Shown piece after piece: positions 27,522 through 36,428 of a stretch of DNA of 64,000 nt (position 1 is the stretch's first letter; every line of letters starts with the position of its first letter). The notes beneath the pieces were generated by a model that ran no database searches, was not told where the DNA came from, and saw only the letters and a program-made list of their open reading frames with translations. Source of the stretch: Paraburkholderia aromaticivorans (GTDB lineage: Bacteria; Pseudomonadota; Gammaproteobacteria; Burkholderiales; Burkholderiaceae). Position numbers and translations under genes: made by a program. Location: contig NZ_CP051514.1 of assembly GCF_012689525.1 (NCBI RefSeq), positions 2,294,001 to 2,358,000 of the forward strand. The letters are read 5' to 3'.

Positions 27522-27815
27522 TCAGACGTCGCTAAATTGCTCGCCAAACAGGTTCTTTAACCCCGCAAAGATTGCGTCGTTCAGACAACCACCAAAGGCC
27601 CTGATTTCGTCCCAGCTCGGCAGGTCGACGCCTGGGCGAAGCCCGATGTGCTCGAACACCGCCTGGTCTCCCACCATTCCATACAGGCGGTTGTCGTCGC
27701 TGGGATCGCGGGCGCGGCGTATGGCTAGCGGATAAGGGAGAACCTCGGTCGGCATGCGCCTGTCCGTGGTGCGGTTACTCGGCCGACCTTGCGGTGCGGT
27801 TGGCTCAGAGGTCAT
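27522..27815 (-). CDS. Small hypothetical protein
   Basis: 97 residues, N-terminal part polar and basic, then LYGMVGDQAVFEHIGLRPGV and a helical end. The start overlaps the preceding stop (ATGA), so it is coupled to the 134-residue gene. No family recognised. Confidence 0.55.
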   Translation of the reverse strand: MTSEPTAPQGRPSNRTTDRRMPTEVLPYPLAIRRARDPSDDNRLYGMVGDQAVFEHIGLRPGVDLPSWDEIRAFGGCLNDAIFAGLKNLFGEQFSDV

Positions 27816-28216
27816 CGTTGGCTACCTTTGGGGGCGGGGAACCAGAACCCATCGCGATTCCGGAATGGTTCGTCAACTGCCGCCGCCCAAGCATCACAAG
27901 CGGTGTAGCCGCTCGGGTCGCCAGGAACTAACATCGCGCCATACTGGGGTAGGTCTGCCGTCCCATTGGGCGAAAATGCCTCTGGCATCAGCATGCCCAA
28001 GGCAGCCTTGGCGTGCGGCACGGTGTCGTCATCGAACTCGGGATGAATCCTGCCCGGTCTGCCGGGGTCTTCCGACTCAAACTGCACGTCGCAGTCACAA
28101 TATGGACCGCAAATACGGTCTAGGATAGCAAGCGCAGGCTCGTTCGGTTGCCGAGCGAGTACCGCATGCTCAGCGGCCTGACATATCGCTTTTCCTGCTG
28201 CGTGATTGCCCATCAA
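27812..28216 (-). CDS. Small hypothetical protein
   Basis: 134 residues, acidic, with CGPYCDCDVQFE near residue 36. Lies between the truncated PAPS-reductase-like gene (83-base gap) and the coupled 97-residue gene. Function unknown. Confidence 0.55.
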   Translation of the reverse strand: MMGNHAAGKAICQAAEHAVLARQPNEPALAILDRICGPYCDCDVQFESEDPGRPGRIHPEFDDDTVPHAKAALGMLMPEAFSPNGTADLPQYGAMLVPGDPSGYTACDAWAAAVDEPFRNRDGFWFPAPKGSQR

Positions 28217-28299
28217 GTCCTCCGCTGCCCACTAAATTCCGCTTTTCACTTTGCCGAAACAAAGTCGATTCAACAAGCCATTTGCGGATAGCCGAACCA

Positions 28300-28962
28300 T
28301 CAGAAGGCGAACGCCGACTGACCCGGTGCGGCGGTTGTTTGGTCGATGGTGGGCGTCCCGGCAGGCAGGGTCTTCGCGCGGAGGGCAAGGAGGGCATCAT
28401 AGCGTTGCGTGACCGCGTCGGCTGTGATGCAGTCAACATCAATACCGATGAGTGCCGCGACGCGTGTGCGCACGCTCGCGAGAAGCGCGGCTTCATGCGT
28501 TGTCGGCCGCACAGTCGGCCAACCGGCTGTGAAAAGCAGATGTGCGGGGATTTCCGCCTCGATCGCCAGACGCTGGAGCGCGGCTGCCTTCGCACGCTCG
28601 ACGTCCGCTTTCAACGAAGACGGCAACAACAGATCGGGCGAAACGTCAGCCAGCCAGCGTTGGCCTTGGAACGCGAACGCAGAGCCGGCTTCCATAGCAA
28701 CCATTTCGCGGTAGAGCTCGTGATTGTCGGCGCATCCGGCAGCAGCGCGAAGATCGCCGAGCGAACTCATGATGCAGAACGCGCACGAGACCCGCGACGC
28801 ACCGTGCCGGGTGTAGGCTTCATGCAACGCGAGGCCGGCATCCGCGATCTCGGCGAACACGTCCTCTACTGGCCATTCGATGATGGCGTTCCATGTCACG
28901 CCCCGATTGTTGCGGTGGTTGAGCGCGGCGACTGGCGCCGCGACGGCCATCTTGCTGCGTGA
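28300..28962 (-). pseudogene. PAPS-reductase-family protein, 5' end lost at mobile element junction
   Basis: About 220 residues of the C-terminal part remain. The block NRGVTWNAIIEWPVEDVFAE, then GLALHEAYTRHGASRVSCAF with CIMSS, is characteristic of plasmid-encoded phosphoadenosine phosphosulfate reductase-like proteins (ATP-pyrophosphatase fold), whose N-terminal PP-loop (SGGKDS) should lie upstream. That part is absent: the sequence passes at 28962/28963 into the tnpB remnant on the other strand. Such proteins are sometimes linked to DNA modification or sulfur transfer; the fragment is unlikely to work. Confidence 0.7.
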
Positions 28963-29143
28963 GGCCGGCGCGCGACGCTCGCTGGGATGGATTCCATTCA
29001 AAGCCCGCTCGGTCGTATGGCGCCATGGTCAGGCCCACTTTCAGGGCCTGCATGCTGCCCGCAACATTCTCGCGGTCGGACGTGACCGCCTCGCAGGAGG
29101 AATCCCCGCCCTTTCCGCGCAAGCGGCAGTCGGTCACGACTGA
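28963..29143 (+). pseudogene. tnpB: tnpB remnant, 5'-truncated with in-frame 627-bp deletion
   Basis: Reads GARRSLGWIPFKARSVVWRH, then GQAHFQGLH fused directly to AARNILAVGRDRLAGGIPAL, which are two separated parts of the intact TnpB at 54397-55515. The deletion runs between two ATG microhomologies (54797 and 55424 in the intact copy) and removes 209 codons, including the RuvC core. The 5' third is also missing. Confidence 0.85.
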
Positions 29144-29276
29144 GGGCGGGGAGATGGTATGAACACCTCCCTCCCCTCGGGGAAGTGCCAGGGCCGAAAG
29201 GGGCTCTCGCTTGACCGATGGCATCGATGTGCCAAAGTGAAAGTTCCACGAGTCACTTGAGGTAAGGAGAGCCCAA

Positions 29277-30308
29277 ATGAATGCTACGACATATGGTCTG
29301 GATATCGCAAAGGCCGTGTTTCAAATGTACTGGGTAGATGGACAAAGTGGCGAGATCTGTAGTCGAAAATTCCGTCGTGAACAGCTGATCCGGTTTCTCG
29401 CAACCCGGGCACCAGGAAAGGTGGCGCTGGAGGCATGCGGAGGGGCGCACTGGTGGGCGCGAAAAATCCAGAGTCTCGGACATCAGGTGGTGTTGTTGCA
29501 TGCGAAATACGTGCGTCCGTTCGTCAAAACCAACAAGACGGATGCGGCAGACGCCCAGGCGATCTGGACGGCGGCCCAGCAACCCGGGATGCGAACTGTG
29601 GCGATCAAGAGCGTAGACCAGCAAGCCATCCTGAGCCTGCACCGCATCCGGTCGGGCCTGGTGGCGACACGAACCCGCGAAACCAATCAGATTCGCGGGT
29701 TGCTTGCGGAATATGGACTGTACTTCCGATATGGCCGCAAGGCGCTCATGAATGAGCTCAAGGCACGTATGGCCGAGATAGAAGAGGTCGTGCCGCAGCT
29801 TGTCTGGCGGGCGTTGTTGCGTCAGCTCGAACAGCTCCAGCAGGTCGAGCAGGGGATTGACGAAGCCGAGCGGGAAAATCTGCAGTGGCTGAAATCCAGT
29901 CCCCAGGCAAAAACGCTCGATGACATAGCCGGCGTGGGTCCATTGACAGCCACAGCCACTGTTGCGGTCATGGGCTCGCCAAAGGCATTTCGCTCCGGAC
30001 GCGCATTTGCGGCGAGTATCGGCCTGGTACCCCGTCAGAGTGGGACTGGGGGCAACGTCAGACTCGGCGGCATCAGCAAAAGGGGTGACCCCTATCTGAG
30101 ACAGCTATTGATCCATGGCGCGCGAATGGTCGTGACCCATTCCAAACAACGTCCCCAGTGGGTAGAAGCGTTGCTGAAACGGCGTCCGGTCAATGTGGTG
30201 GTGGTCGCGTTGGCCAACAAGATGGCACGAACGGCGTGGGCGTTGCTCGCGCATAACCGGTCTTATGAGCGGGAATTTGTGAGCGAGCGACCAGCCGTCG
30301 CGGTATAG
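29277..30308 (+). CDS. IS110-family (IS1111 group) transposase
   Basis: 343 residues. The N-terminal RuvC-like DEDD residues are visible as D9 (YGLDIAK), E52 (ALEACGG), D89 and D92 (KTDAADAQ). The C-terminal Transposase_20 domain has GVGPLTATATVAVMGSPKAF, then PRQSGTGGN with the candidate catalytic serine, and GISKRGDPYLRQLL. These enzymes recombine DNA guided by a bridge RNA. RBS AAGGAGA precedes the ATG. Identical to the copy at 55649. Confidence 0.93.
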   Translation: MNATTYGLDIAKAVFQMYWVDGQSGEICSRKFRREQLIRFLATRAPGKVALEACGGAHWWARKIQSLGHQVVLLHAKYVRPFVKTNKTDAADAQAIWTAAQQPGMRTVAIKSVDQQAILSLHRIRSGLVATRTRETNQIRGLLAEYGLYFRYGRKALMNELKARMAEIEEVVPQLVWRALLRQLEQLQQVEQGIDEAERENLQWLKSSPQAKTLDDIAGVGPLTATATVAVMGSPKAFRSGRAFAASIGLVPRQSGTGGNVRLGGISKRGDPYLRQLLIHGARMVVTHSKQRPQWVEALLKRRPVNVVVVALANKMARTAWALLAHNRSYEREFVSERPAVAV

Positions 30309-30553
30309 ATTGAAACGATGAGTCTTTGAACACAGGAGTTGCGCAGAGCAAGGGTAACGTGTGATGGCAAACCAGGTCGGACCGTGGAAACGCAAACCTG
30401 ATGACGTCCATGGGCGTGAAGCCCGCCGTGGGAGATGAGGTCGTTTCCAGCAGATTCCATCAAGGCCAGCGGGCACCGTCTCGCAATGAAGGTCGGATAT
30501 AAGACTGCAACCGCTTCTGCTAGCCAAAACATCAACCCCCTGCCTTGCGGAAC
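30309..30553 (+). ncRNA. Candidate bridge RNA region of the IS1111-type element
   Basis: The non-coding right end, about 245 bp, sits where IS1111-group elements encode their bridge RNA. Hairpins are visible, for example CCATGGGC/GCCCGCCGTGG near 30409-30431 and a GGTCGGACC arm near 30376. Guide loops cannot be assigned without alignment to left, right and target sequences. Confidence 0.4.
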
Positions 30554-30580
30554 GGGAGGTGTTCATATAAGGACGTCAAG

Positions 30581-31442
30581 GGTTGAAGCTCGTCGCTGTC
30601 GCAGTCGTCGCTCAAGCCGTTTGGGATATGGCGCGGCGCCTGTGTCCAGATCGGCGCTGCGCGGCCATCGCGCTTGTCGCTGTCGCGATTCTCTGCATGC
30701 TAACGACCGTCTATGCGCAGCTTATCGTTATCGCCCTCGGTGCTGCGCTTGGACTGATGCTGTGCCGGACAACACGGTCGCCAGACGCCAAGCGCCCCCA
30801 ACAGCAGACTCGCGAGATCCACGTTTCCCGGGCGGCGGGCGCCGCCGCGCTAATCCTCTTTTTTGTCTTGCTGCTCGGCCTTCCGGCGCTAGTTGGACTC
30901 CACACCGGGCAGGCGGTCAAAGTCTTCGACGCGTTCTACCGCTCGGGCGCTCTGGTGTTTGGTGGTGGTCACGTCGTGCTCCCGCTCCTGCAACAGCAGA
31001 CAGTAGTGACCGGCTGGGTCTCGCCGAACGCTTTTCTTGCCGGCTACGGTGCGGCGCAAGCAGTGCCGGGCCCCTTGTTCACGTTCGCCGCATTCCTCGG
31101 CTGGATAATGGCGGACCCGCCGAATCATTGGACCGGCGCATTGCTCGCGACCACGGGTATTTTCCTCCCTGGTCTGCTGCTCGTGATCGCGGCGCTGCCG
31201 TACTGGCAAGCGTTGCGAGCGCGGCCATCGATGGCTGCGCTGCTTGCCGGGGTGAACGCAGCAGTCGTTGGACTGTTGGCCACCGCGCTGTACTCGCCTG
31301 TCTGGACCAGCGCAGTTCTTTCGGAAACGGATTTTGCGATTGCCGCCGTAAGTTTTTTCTGCTGACCCGCTGGAAGTTTCCACCGCTCGCCGTCGTTGCG
31401 CTTTGTGCGCTGGCCGGCGTCGCCGAGGCGACCTTGCGCTGA
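30581..31442 (+). pseudogene. chrA: Chromate transporter ChrA fragment
   Basis: Encodes only the C-terminal domain of ChrA: FDAFYRSGALVFGGGHVVLP, GYGAAQAVPGPLFTFAAFLG and several membrane helices. The 5' part is cut off at the mobile element edge (30580/30581). A second lesion follows: after SFF the frame stops, while the continuation LLTRWKFPPLAVVALCALAG lies in the next frame; one extra T in the T6 run at 31353-31358 would restore it. Not expected to give chromate efflux. Confidence 0.85.
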
Positions 31443-31613
31443 GCGAACGGCTTTTGGGGAGGACGGCGAGTATCTGGATCACAAACTTAAACCCGGAAGA
31501 AGGCGGCAACCGGCACGGTACCTCGCTACTACCAAACGAATCGCCGCTCTCGACCTCCTGATGGTTGTCGGCTAGAACCGACGGTCCAACCATCCATCGT
31601 CCTGACAGCCGAT

Positions 31614-31835
31614 CTACCGACGTTTGTGGCGGAGCTCGCGCCCCGCGTAGACGGCCGAAAACAGGCCGATGAGTATGGCCGCTACGGCCAACGATTCATC
31701 TTGCTGTCCGAGGGGCGCTGACGACGTCGCATAGAACAAGAGGCCGATTCCGATTGCCGTCATGAACATGCCAAATACAAGCCCCCACACCGGCCCCGCC
31801 GTATCAGGGCTTCCTAATCTGTGAGACATTTTCAT
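31614..31835 (-). CDS. Small two-helix membrane protein
   Basis: 73 residues with hydrophobic segments VWGLVFGMFMTAIGIGLLFY and AVAAILIGLFSAVYAG, ending in a basic RHKRR tail (positive-inside). Function unknown. Confidence 0.5.
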   Translation of the reverse strand: MKMSHRLGSPDTAGPVWGLVFGMFMTAIGIGLLFYATSSAPLGQQDESLAVAAILIGLFSAVYAGRELRHKRR

Positions 31836-31999
31836 CGCTATACTCCCCGATCCCGCACTGACGTTTCCTGATTACCCCAGCCTGCGGGTTCCGCATTCGC
31901 ATGGTCTGATGGCAGCGTACGCGTCCAAAAAGACGTCATCAACAAGCTAAATTATGACTGAGGTTATTTAGAATCTTGTGCCCAAACGGACAGACACCA

Positions 32000-32416
32000 A
32001 TGAAAAAGAGGGCAACCGTCTTGTGTGTCCGAGACAACCGCATCTCGCTGGTTGCCAGGCTGAGGTCGCGATGGGCGCTGCCCGGCGGCCGAATCCGTCG
32101 AGGTGAAGCGGCTCACGAAGCCGCGCTGCGCGAGTTGGAGGAAGAAACGACACTCACCTCGACCGAACTAGCGTATCTTTTTCAGTTCAGCGGGTTTAAC
32201 ACGCTGCACCATGTATTCTTCGCCAACGTGACGTATCACTCGATTGCGCTGCCGAGCAACGAGATCGCTAGATGCAAATGGTTTGCACCGGTCAAGATCG
32301 GGACGCTTTCTACAGGTGTACCGACCCGGGGAATCGTCGAGCTCCGACACATGGCCGATGTCGAACACGACGGCTTGCGGCTGATGCCGAAGCAAGTCGG
32401 AGGCCTGACCCCATGA
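32000..32416 (+). CDS. NUDIX hydrolase
   Basis: 138 residues from ATG 32000. The NUDIX box reads GGRIRRGEAAHEAALRELEE followed by ETTL, fitting GX5EX7REUXEEXGU apart from Thr in place of the second Gly. These enzymes hydrolyse nucleoside diphosphates linked to another moiety; the substrate is not predictable. Overlaps the next gene by ATGA. Confidence 0.85.
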   Translation: MKKRATVLCVRDNRISLVARLRSRWALPGGRIRRGEAAHEAALRELEEETTLTSTELAYLFQFSGFNTLHHVFFANVTYHSIALPSNEIARCKWFAPVKIGTLSTGVPTRGIVELRHMADVEHDGLRLMPKQVGGLTP

Positions 32417-32676
32417 GCCACACATACCAGTATCAAGGATTCGACGTCGAAGTGGCCGTTGAGGCTGACTTCACCTGGAAGGGCGGGCGAACCGCGACGG
32501 GCGAGGTCGGATATGTTGCGGTGGTGAGGATCTGCAAGGCTGGTGCTGCCGTAGCCGTATGCTCTCCCCTGCGTTTTGGTGAATCACGAGGTGAGCCATT
32601 TCTAAGCGAAGCAGACGCGCTCATCGGCGGCTCTAGCGCAGGTAGGCGCATCGTCGATGACCTCTTCCATTCGTAG
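32413..32676 (+). CDS. Small hypothetical protein coupled to NUDIX gene
   Basis: 87 residues from ATG 32413, overlapping the NUDIX stop. Beta-rich start (YQYQGFDVEVAVEADFTWKG) and a helical end (EADALIGGSSAGRRIVDDLF), a pattern common in small Burkholderiaceae proteins of unknown function. Confidence 0.65.
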   Translation: MSHTYQYQGFDVEVAVEADFTWKGGRTATGEVGYVAVVRICKAGAAVAVCSPLRFGESRGEPFLSEADALIGGSSAGRRIVDDLFHS

Positions 32677-32756
32677 TCAAACGTTCAGTGGACAAAACAA
32701 GTCGGAGCCTTGAGTGTTTCCATCACGGCAGTTGTCAACGTAGTTGTCGTGTCACT

Positions 32757-33854
32757 TCATGCAAACTGCTTTAGTTCTACCTGCTGCGTGCGCTCCGGAT
32801 TGAGCCAGACTTCATCATTCAATTTCCAATCACGCGTCGATCGGGACCAACGCCGTGGGTTGCGCTCCCTGGCTTCTGCATAAACGGCTTCACGTTGCGC
32901 GAGCACTGCGGCGGCTACGCCGTTGTGGCGCTGCGCCGGCGTGACGAATTTCAGGCCGCTGTGTTTGTGCTCATGGTTGTACCAACGCACGAACTGCTGC
33001 GTCCAGGCCCGCGCTTCATCAATGCTGCCGAACGGTCTGCGCGGATAGTCTGGCCGGTACTTGCAGGTGCGGAACAGCGACTCCGCGAACGGGTTATCGT
33101 TACTCACACGCGGCCGACTGAAAGAGGCGACGACCCCCAGGTTTTCCAGGGTGGCGAGCATCGTCGCGCCCTTCATTGCGCTGCCGTTATCCGAGTGCAG
33201 CACCAGGGGGCGCCCTGCCAGGCCCTCCGCCAGACTGGCACGCCGCATCAGCAACGCGGCCAGTTCCGCCGATTCCGCCTCATGCACTTCGTGACCGACT
33301 ATCTTGCGGCTGAACACGTCCAGCATCATGTACCAGTAGTAATACTGGCCCTTGACCGCCGCCGGCATCCACGTGATGTCCCACGACCAGACCTGGTTCG
33401 AACCAGTGGCACAATGGCTGGTCACCACGCGGGCCGAGGGCTTGCGCGCACGGCCGCGGTGATGCTGCTGCGAAGCGCTGCGCAGCACGCGGTAAAAGCT
33501 CGACTCCGACGCGAGATATACGCCGCGGTCGGCGAGGCTCGGCACGATCTGACTGGGCGGCAGGCTGGCAAACTCCGCACTATTGGCGACCTGCAGAATC
33601 TGCTGCCGTTCGGCCTCACTCAGTCGATTGGACGGCGGCGCTCGCTCGGTCGTCGTGCGGCCATCAGCGCGCACCGCGTCGCCCTCACGCACCCAGCGCT
33701 GGAATGTGCGCACACTCACGCCCAGCTCCTCGCAAGCCTTCTCCAACCGGCAGCCCGACTGCGCTGCCTCGCGAATCAACGATATACATAGCAGGCGATC
33801 CAGGACGTTGATTAATCGTCCTCTTTGTCTCCCCAGATCGCCTGGACTTTTTTT
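32757..33854 (-). CDS. IS3-family transposase OrfB (integrase core)
   Basis: Carries the DDE integrase core: WSWDITWMP (first D), LVLHSDNGSAMKG (second D) and NPFAESLFRTCKYRPDYP (E). An HTH-like N-terminal part (LEKACEELGVSVRTFQRWVR) precedes it. It has no convincing start of its own and should be made by -1 frameshifting from orfA at AAAAAAAG. Confidence 0.88.
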   Translation of the reverse strand, partial: KKSPGDLGRQRGRLINVLDRLLCISLIREAAQSGCRLEKACEELGVSVRTFQRWVREGDAVRADGRTTTERAPPSNRLSEAERQQILQVANSAEFASLPPSQIVPSLADRGVYLASESSFYRVLRSASQQHHRGRARKPSARVVTSHCATGSNQVWSWDITWMPAAVKGQYYYWYMMLDVFSRKIVGHEVHEAESAELAALLMRRASLAEGLAGRPLVLHSDNGSAMKGATMLATLENLGVVASFSRPRVSNDNPFAESLFRTCKYRPDYPRRPFGSIDEARAWTQQFVRWYNHEHKHSGLKFVTPAQRHNGVAAAVLAQREAVYAEARERNPRRWSRSTRDWKLNDEVWLNPERTQQVELKQFA

Positions 33855-34309
33855 CTCAGAATCAGCAGTGCAGCCGCTTCTGCCAGCGCCTTCTCCTTGC
33901 GCTGCAGTTCCTTCTCGAGCTGCCGGATGCGCTGCTTGTCGTCTTTCGACTGATGGCGCTGCTCGCGTGCCTGCTCGGTGGCATTCGCGTTGGCCGCCTG
34001 GCAAGCAGCCCGCCACGCCGCGATCTGTTCGGGATAAAGACCTTTGCGCCGGCAATACTCGGCCAGCTCCGCTGCGTTGAGCGGGGCGGTTTCCAGCACT
34101 ACTGCAAACTTGTCTTCCGAAGACCATCCTTCGGGATTCTTCCCATCGCCCGGCACTGCGATTCCTTGTCCTTTGGCCTTTCGGCGCCACGTGTACAACG
34201 TCTGTTCCGTAATCCCCGTTTCTCTGGCAAGCGCCGAGACCGCCGCGTTTTCCGGCGGCATCATGCGACGCACCAGCGCTTCCTTTCTTTCTGCTGAGTA
34301 GGCTTTCAT
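33812..34309 (-). CDS. IS3-family transposase OrfA
   Basis: 165 residues. Helix-turn-helix (MMPPENAAVSALARETGITE, then QTLYTWRRKAKGQ) followed by a leucine-zipper-like coiled coil (RIRQLEKELQRKEKALAEA). Near its end is the A7 slip site that gives the OrfAB fusion transposase. Confidence 0.88.
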   Translation of the reverse strand: MKAYSAERKEALVRRMMPPENAAVSALARETGITEQTLYTWRRKAKGQGIAVPGDGKNPEGWSSEDKFAVVLETAPLNAAELAEYCRRKGLYPEQIAAWRAACQAANANATEQAREQRHQSKDDKQRIRQLEKELQRKEKALAEAAALLILRKKVQAIWGDKEDD

Positions 34310-34507
34310 TCACCCTGATTTTACCGCCCCCGGACCAAGTCTATAAGAAAGAGAAGACACGACAACTAGTCTGACGCCGGGGGATCACGGGTTCGATCAA
34401 ACTCGGATGACTGAGGTGAACCTAAAATCTGCCGTTTTGCTACGCCTCGCGACTGTCGGTTCATGGCCGGTGAGACAGGGGTCGCCTTCAACTTTTTCCA
34501 CTTCGAT

Positions 34508-35220
34508 TCACCTAATTTTAACGTGCAGATGATGTGCCACGCCGGACGCATCCGGTGTCGCTTTACATTCCAGATAATCTTGCCTTCGCACCAACTCACC
34601 CAGCTTCGCAAAGCCATAGTTGCGCGGGTCGAAGGATGCATTGTTCTTCCCGATGAAAGAGCCCACTGCCGATAGCGGCGCCCATCCACCGTCGCGCGAC
34701 GTTTCATTGATCGCGTGGGTCAAAACACCCTTCAAATCGGGCACATCCGCCACGCTCACCGACGCAGCCGGGTCGCCGATCTTCCTCAACACTTCAAAGA
34801 AAACGAACTTGTCGCAAGCAGCAATGAACGCCTCAGGCGTCTTTCGCTCACTGAGGCCGTACACCAACTTACCGGCTTCACGGAGGCGAGTTGCGAGCCT
34901 CGTGAAGTCGCTGTCACTCGAAACGATACAGAACCGTCAACGCGACCTGCATACAGAAGATCCATTGCGTCAATTATGAAGGCGGCGTCCGTTGAATTTT
35001 TGCCCTTTGTGTAGGCGAATTGTTGAATAGGCTGGATTGCGTGCCGATGCAACTGGTCCTTCCATCCCGCCAAATTCTGTGTGGTCCAGTCTCCATAGGC
35101 CCGCTTAACCGTTGCAGTTCCATACTTCGCCACTTCTTCCAACAGCTCTTTTACAACCGCTGCTGAGGCATTATCTGCATCAATCAGCACCGCAAGTTTG
35201 ACAAAATCCCCGTTCGCCAT
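34508..35220 (-). pseudogene. NYN-LOTUS (OST-HTH) protein, one-base frameshift
   Basis: The N-terminal NYN nuclease-like domain (VKLAVLIDADNASAAVVKEL, KNSTDAAFIIDAMDLLYAG) is in one frame. From about base 34932 the expected continuation CIVSSDSDFTRLATRLREAG is in another frame and leads to a C-terminal LOTUS/OST-HTH domain (GVLTHAINETSRDGG, WAPLSAVGSFIGKN). One extra A at 34932-34933 rejoins them into a protein of about 237 residues. NYN-LOTUS proteins are predicted RNA-processing or RNA-binding nucleases. Confidence 0.8.
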
Positions 35221-35280
35221 GCCGTTCTCTCTGGTTTGACCAATATCGTTGTCTAAGAACCGCTAACGGGTGTCGACGAT

Positions 35281-35433
35281 CTACGCATTGATGTCGAACG
35301 GCCGAAATTGGCCGGGGAACTGGGCCATGCGCCAGAGCCCGCAGCCGCGACCGACCATTTCCGGAGCACGGGTCAGCAATACCGGCACCCGCAGTTCAGG
35401 AACATGGGCGCTTTCACTTGCCGGCCTCTCCAT
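35281..35433 (-). CDS. Very small hypothetical protein
   Basis: 50 residues from ATG 35433 (MERPASESAHVPELRVPVLL), overlapping the end of the upstream 86-residue gene by 20 bases. Coding status uncertain. Confidence 0.35.
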   Translation of the reverse strand: MERPASESAHVPELRVPVLLTRAPEMVGRGCGLWRMAQFPGQFRPFDINA

Positions 35434-35674
35434 GGCTCTCTCCGGGTAGCTCGGTGCCGTGCGCACGGATCGCGGCGATCAGTTCGGCGGGCGTGATCTC
35501 GTAGCGCACCTCGCGCTGAGTCCCGGGTTTGCGCTGGTCGACGTCGATCAGCAAAACGCTCTTGCCGTCGGGCGTGGCTTCGAGTCGCACCGTGCGCCGC
35601 ACGCTTGCGGTCAGCGCGTCGCTGTCAGTCAGCAGATGGACGGCGCCGTGCGCGCCATTGTGGGCGGATGTCAT
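35414..35674 (-). CDS. Small hypothetical protein
   Basis: 86 residues. Beta-rich with SVLLIDVDQRKPGTQREVRY and a helical ITPAELIAAIRAHG. Located just outside the RIT3 element. Family not recognised. Confidence 0.5.
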   Translation of the reverse strand: MTSAHNGAHGAVHLLTDSDALTASVRRTVRLEATPDGKSVLLIDVDQRKPGTQREVRYEITPAELIAAIRAHGTELPGESHGEAGK

Positions 35675-35969
35675 AAGGCCAGCCTCCTGAAAAGGCTCAC
35701 CGATGGTACCTGCAAAAGCTCACCGTTCGAGTGGGGCACCGTACTCTTGGTAACCGGTTTTATCAATAGCCTTGCGGTTCTGTCCGCGCCGGGCCGAATA
35801 ACGTCTCACCCGGTCTCTCGATTTCGTTGCCCTAGTTTCTCCGAGGCACGGCAACGGGACGGGCCCTTATCGACCCCTATGCTCAGGTCGCGACTATGCG
35901 CAGATGGTCATCGCGGGCGATGCCAGCCCCTTGAGGGGTGCGGTTGAGGCTGGCGACACCTTCGCATAG

Positions 35970-36408
35970 TTACAGCGTCCGCAGGAATCGAATCAACGCG
36001 TCGGGTGCCTGATACCGGCGAATCCTGGCATCGGGCGCCTCCAGCCGACCGAGCGCTTTCTCCTTCATCGCGAGGTCAGCCTCGACGTAGCGATGGGTTG
36101 TCATCGGGCTCTCGTGACCGAGCCACAAGGCGATTACGTTGAATGGAACGCCCGCTTGCAACAGGTGCATCGCGGTCGTATGTCTCAAGATGTGCGGTGA
36201 AACGCGCTTCTTGAGGAGGCTGGGTTGCTCCACACTCGCGCGGCTCACGGCAAGATCCAGGCGTTGCGCGACGTTGGAGCGCGACATCGCCTGCCCATCC
36301 CGGTTGGGCAGCAAGGCGGCTTCGCCGCGCATTATTGGATTCGATCGCAACCAACTGCGAATCTCGGCGACGGTGGCGTCCCACAGGGGAATCGATCGCA
36401 GCTTGTTC
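35970..36408 (-). pseudogene. ritC: ritC3, C-terminal part
   Basis: Encodes NKLRSIPLWDATVAEIRSWL onward, with HILRHTTAMHLLQAG (H-x-x-R) and ALWLGHESPMTTHRYVEAD (His and Tyr nucleophile). It joins logically to the N-terminal part at 39918-40492 with RIT1 between them. It lacks its own start. Confidence 0.85.
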
Positions 36409-36428
36409 TCATGCAAATATTTGCATGA
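36409..36428. repeat. 20-bp perfect palindrome at ritA end of RIT1
   Basis: TCATGCAAATATTTGCATGA, immediately outside the left terminal repeat of RIT1 and absent from the uninterrupted ritC sequence, so it came with the element. Confidence 0.85.

Larger units (their letters stand above)
29158..30567 (+). mobile_element. IS110-family, IS1111-group insertion sequence (copy A)
   Basis: 1410 bp between perfect 14-bp subterminal inverted repeats TATGAACACCTCCC (29158-29171) and GGGAGGTGTTCATA (30554-30567). It has a short left end (105 bp), one transposase gene, and a long right non-coding end (about 245 bp), the arrangement of the IS1111 group. It is inserted in the right-end hairpin region of an IS605-type element. 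Confidence 0.88.
28963..30580 (+). repeat. Direct repeat copy A of nested tnpB/IS1111 block
   Basis: Matches 54708-56952 base for base apart from one C/T difference (about 29015) and a 627-bp internal deletion. The shared right edge at 30580/56952 is GTCAAG, likely the right end of the original IS605-type element. Both copies are in the same orientation. Confidence 0.9.
32741..34368 (-). mobile_element. IS3-family insertion sequence
   Basis: About 1.6 kb with terminal inverted repeats containing TAGTTGTCGTGTC at 32741-32753 and its complement at 34356-34368. Two overlapping frames, orfA and orfB, are joined by an A7 slippery run (T7 on the plus strand, 33848-33854). No clear target duplication was found at the ends I could define. 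Confidence 0.85.

Noticed and set aside
32741..34368. Target duplication of the IS3-family element
   Set aside because: Flanking bases do not match convincingly for either choice of element ends.
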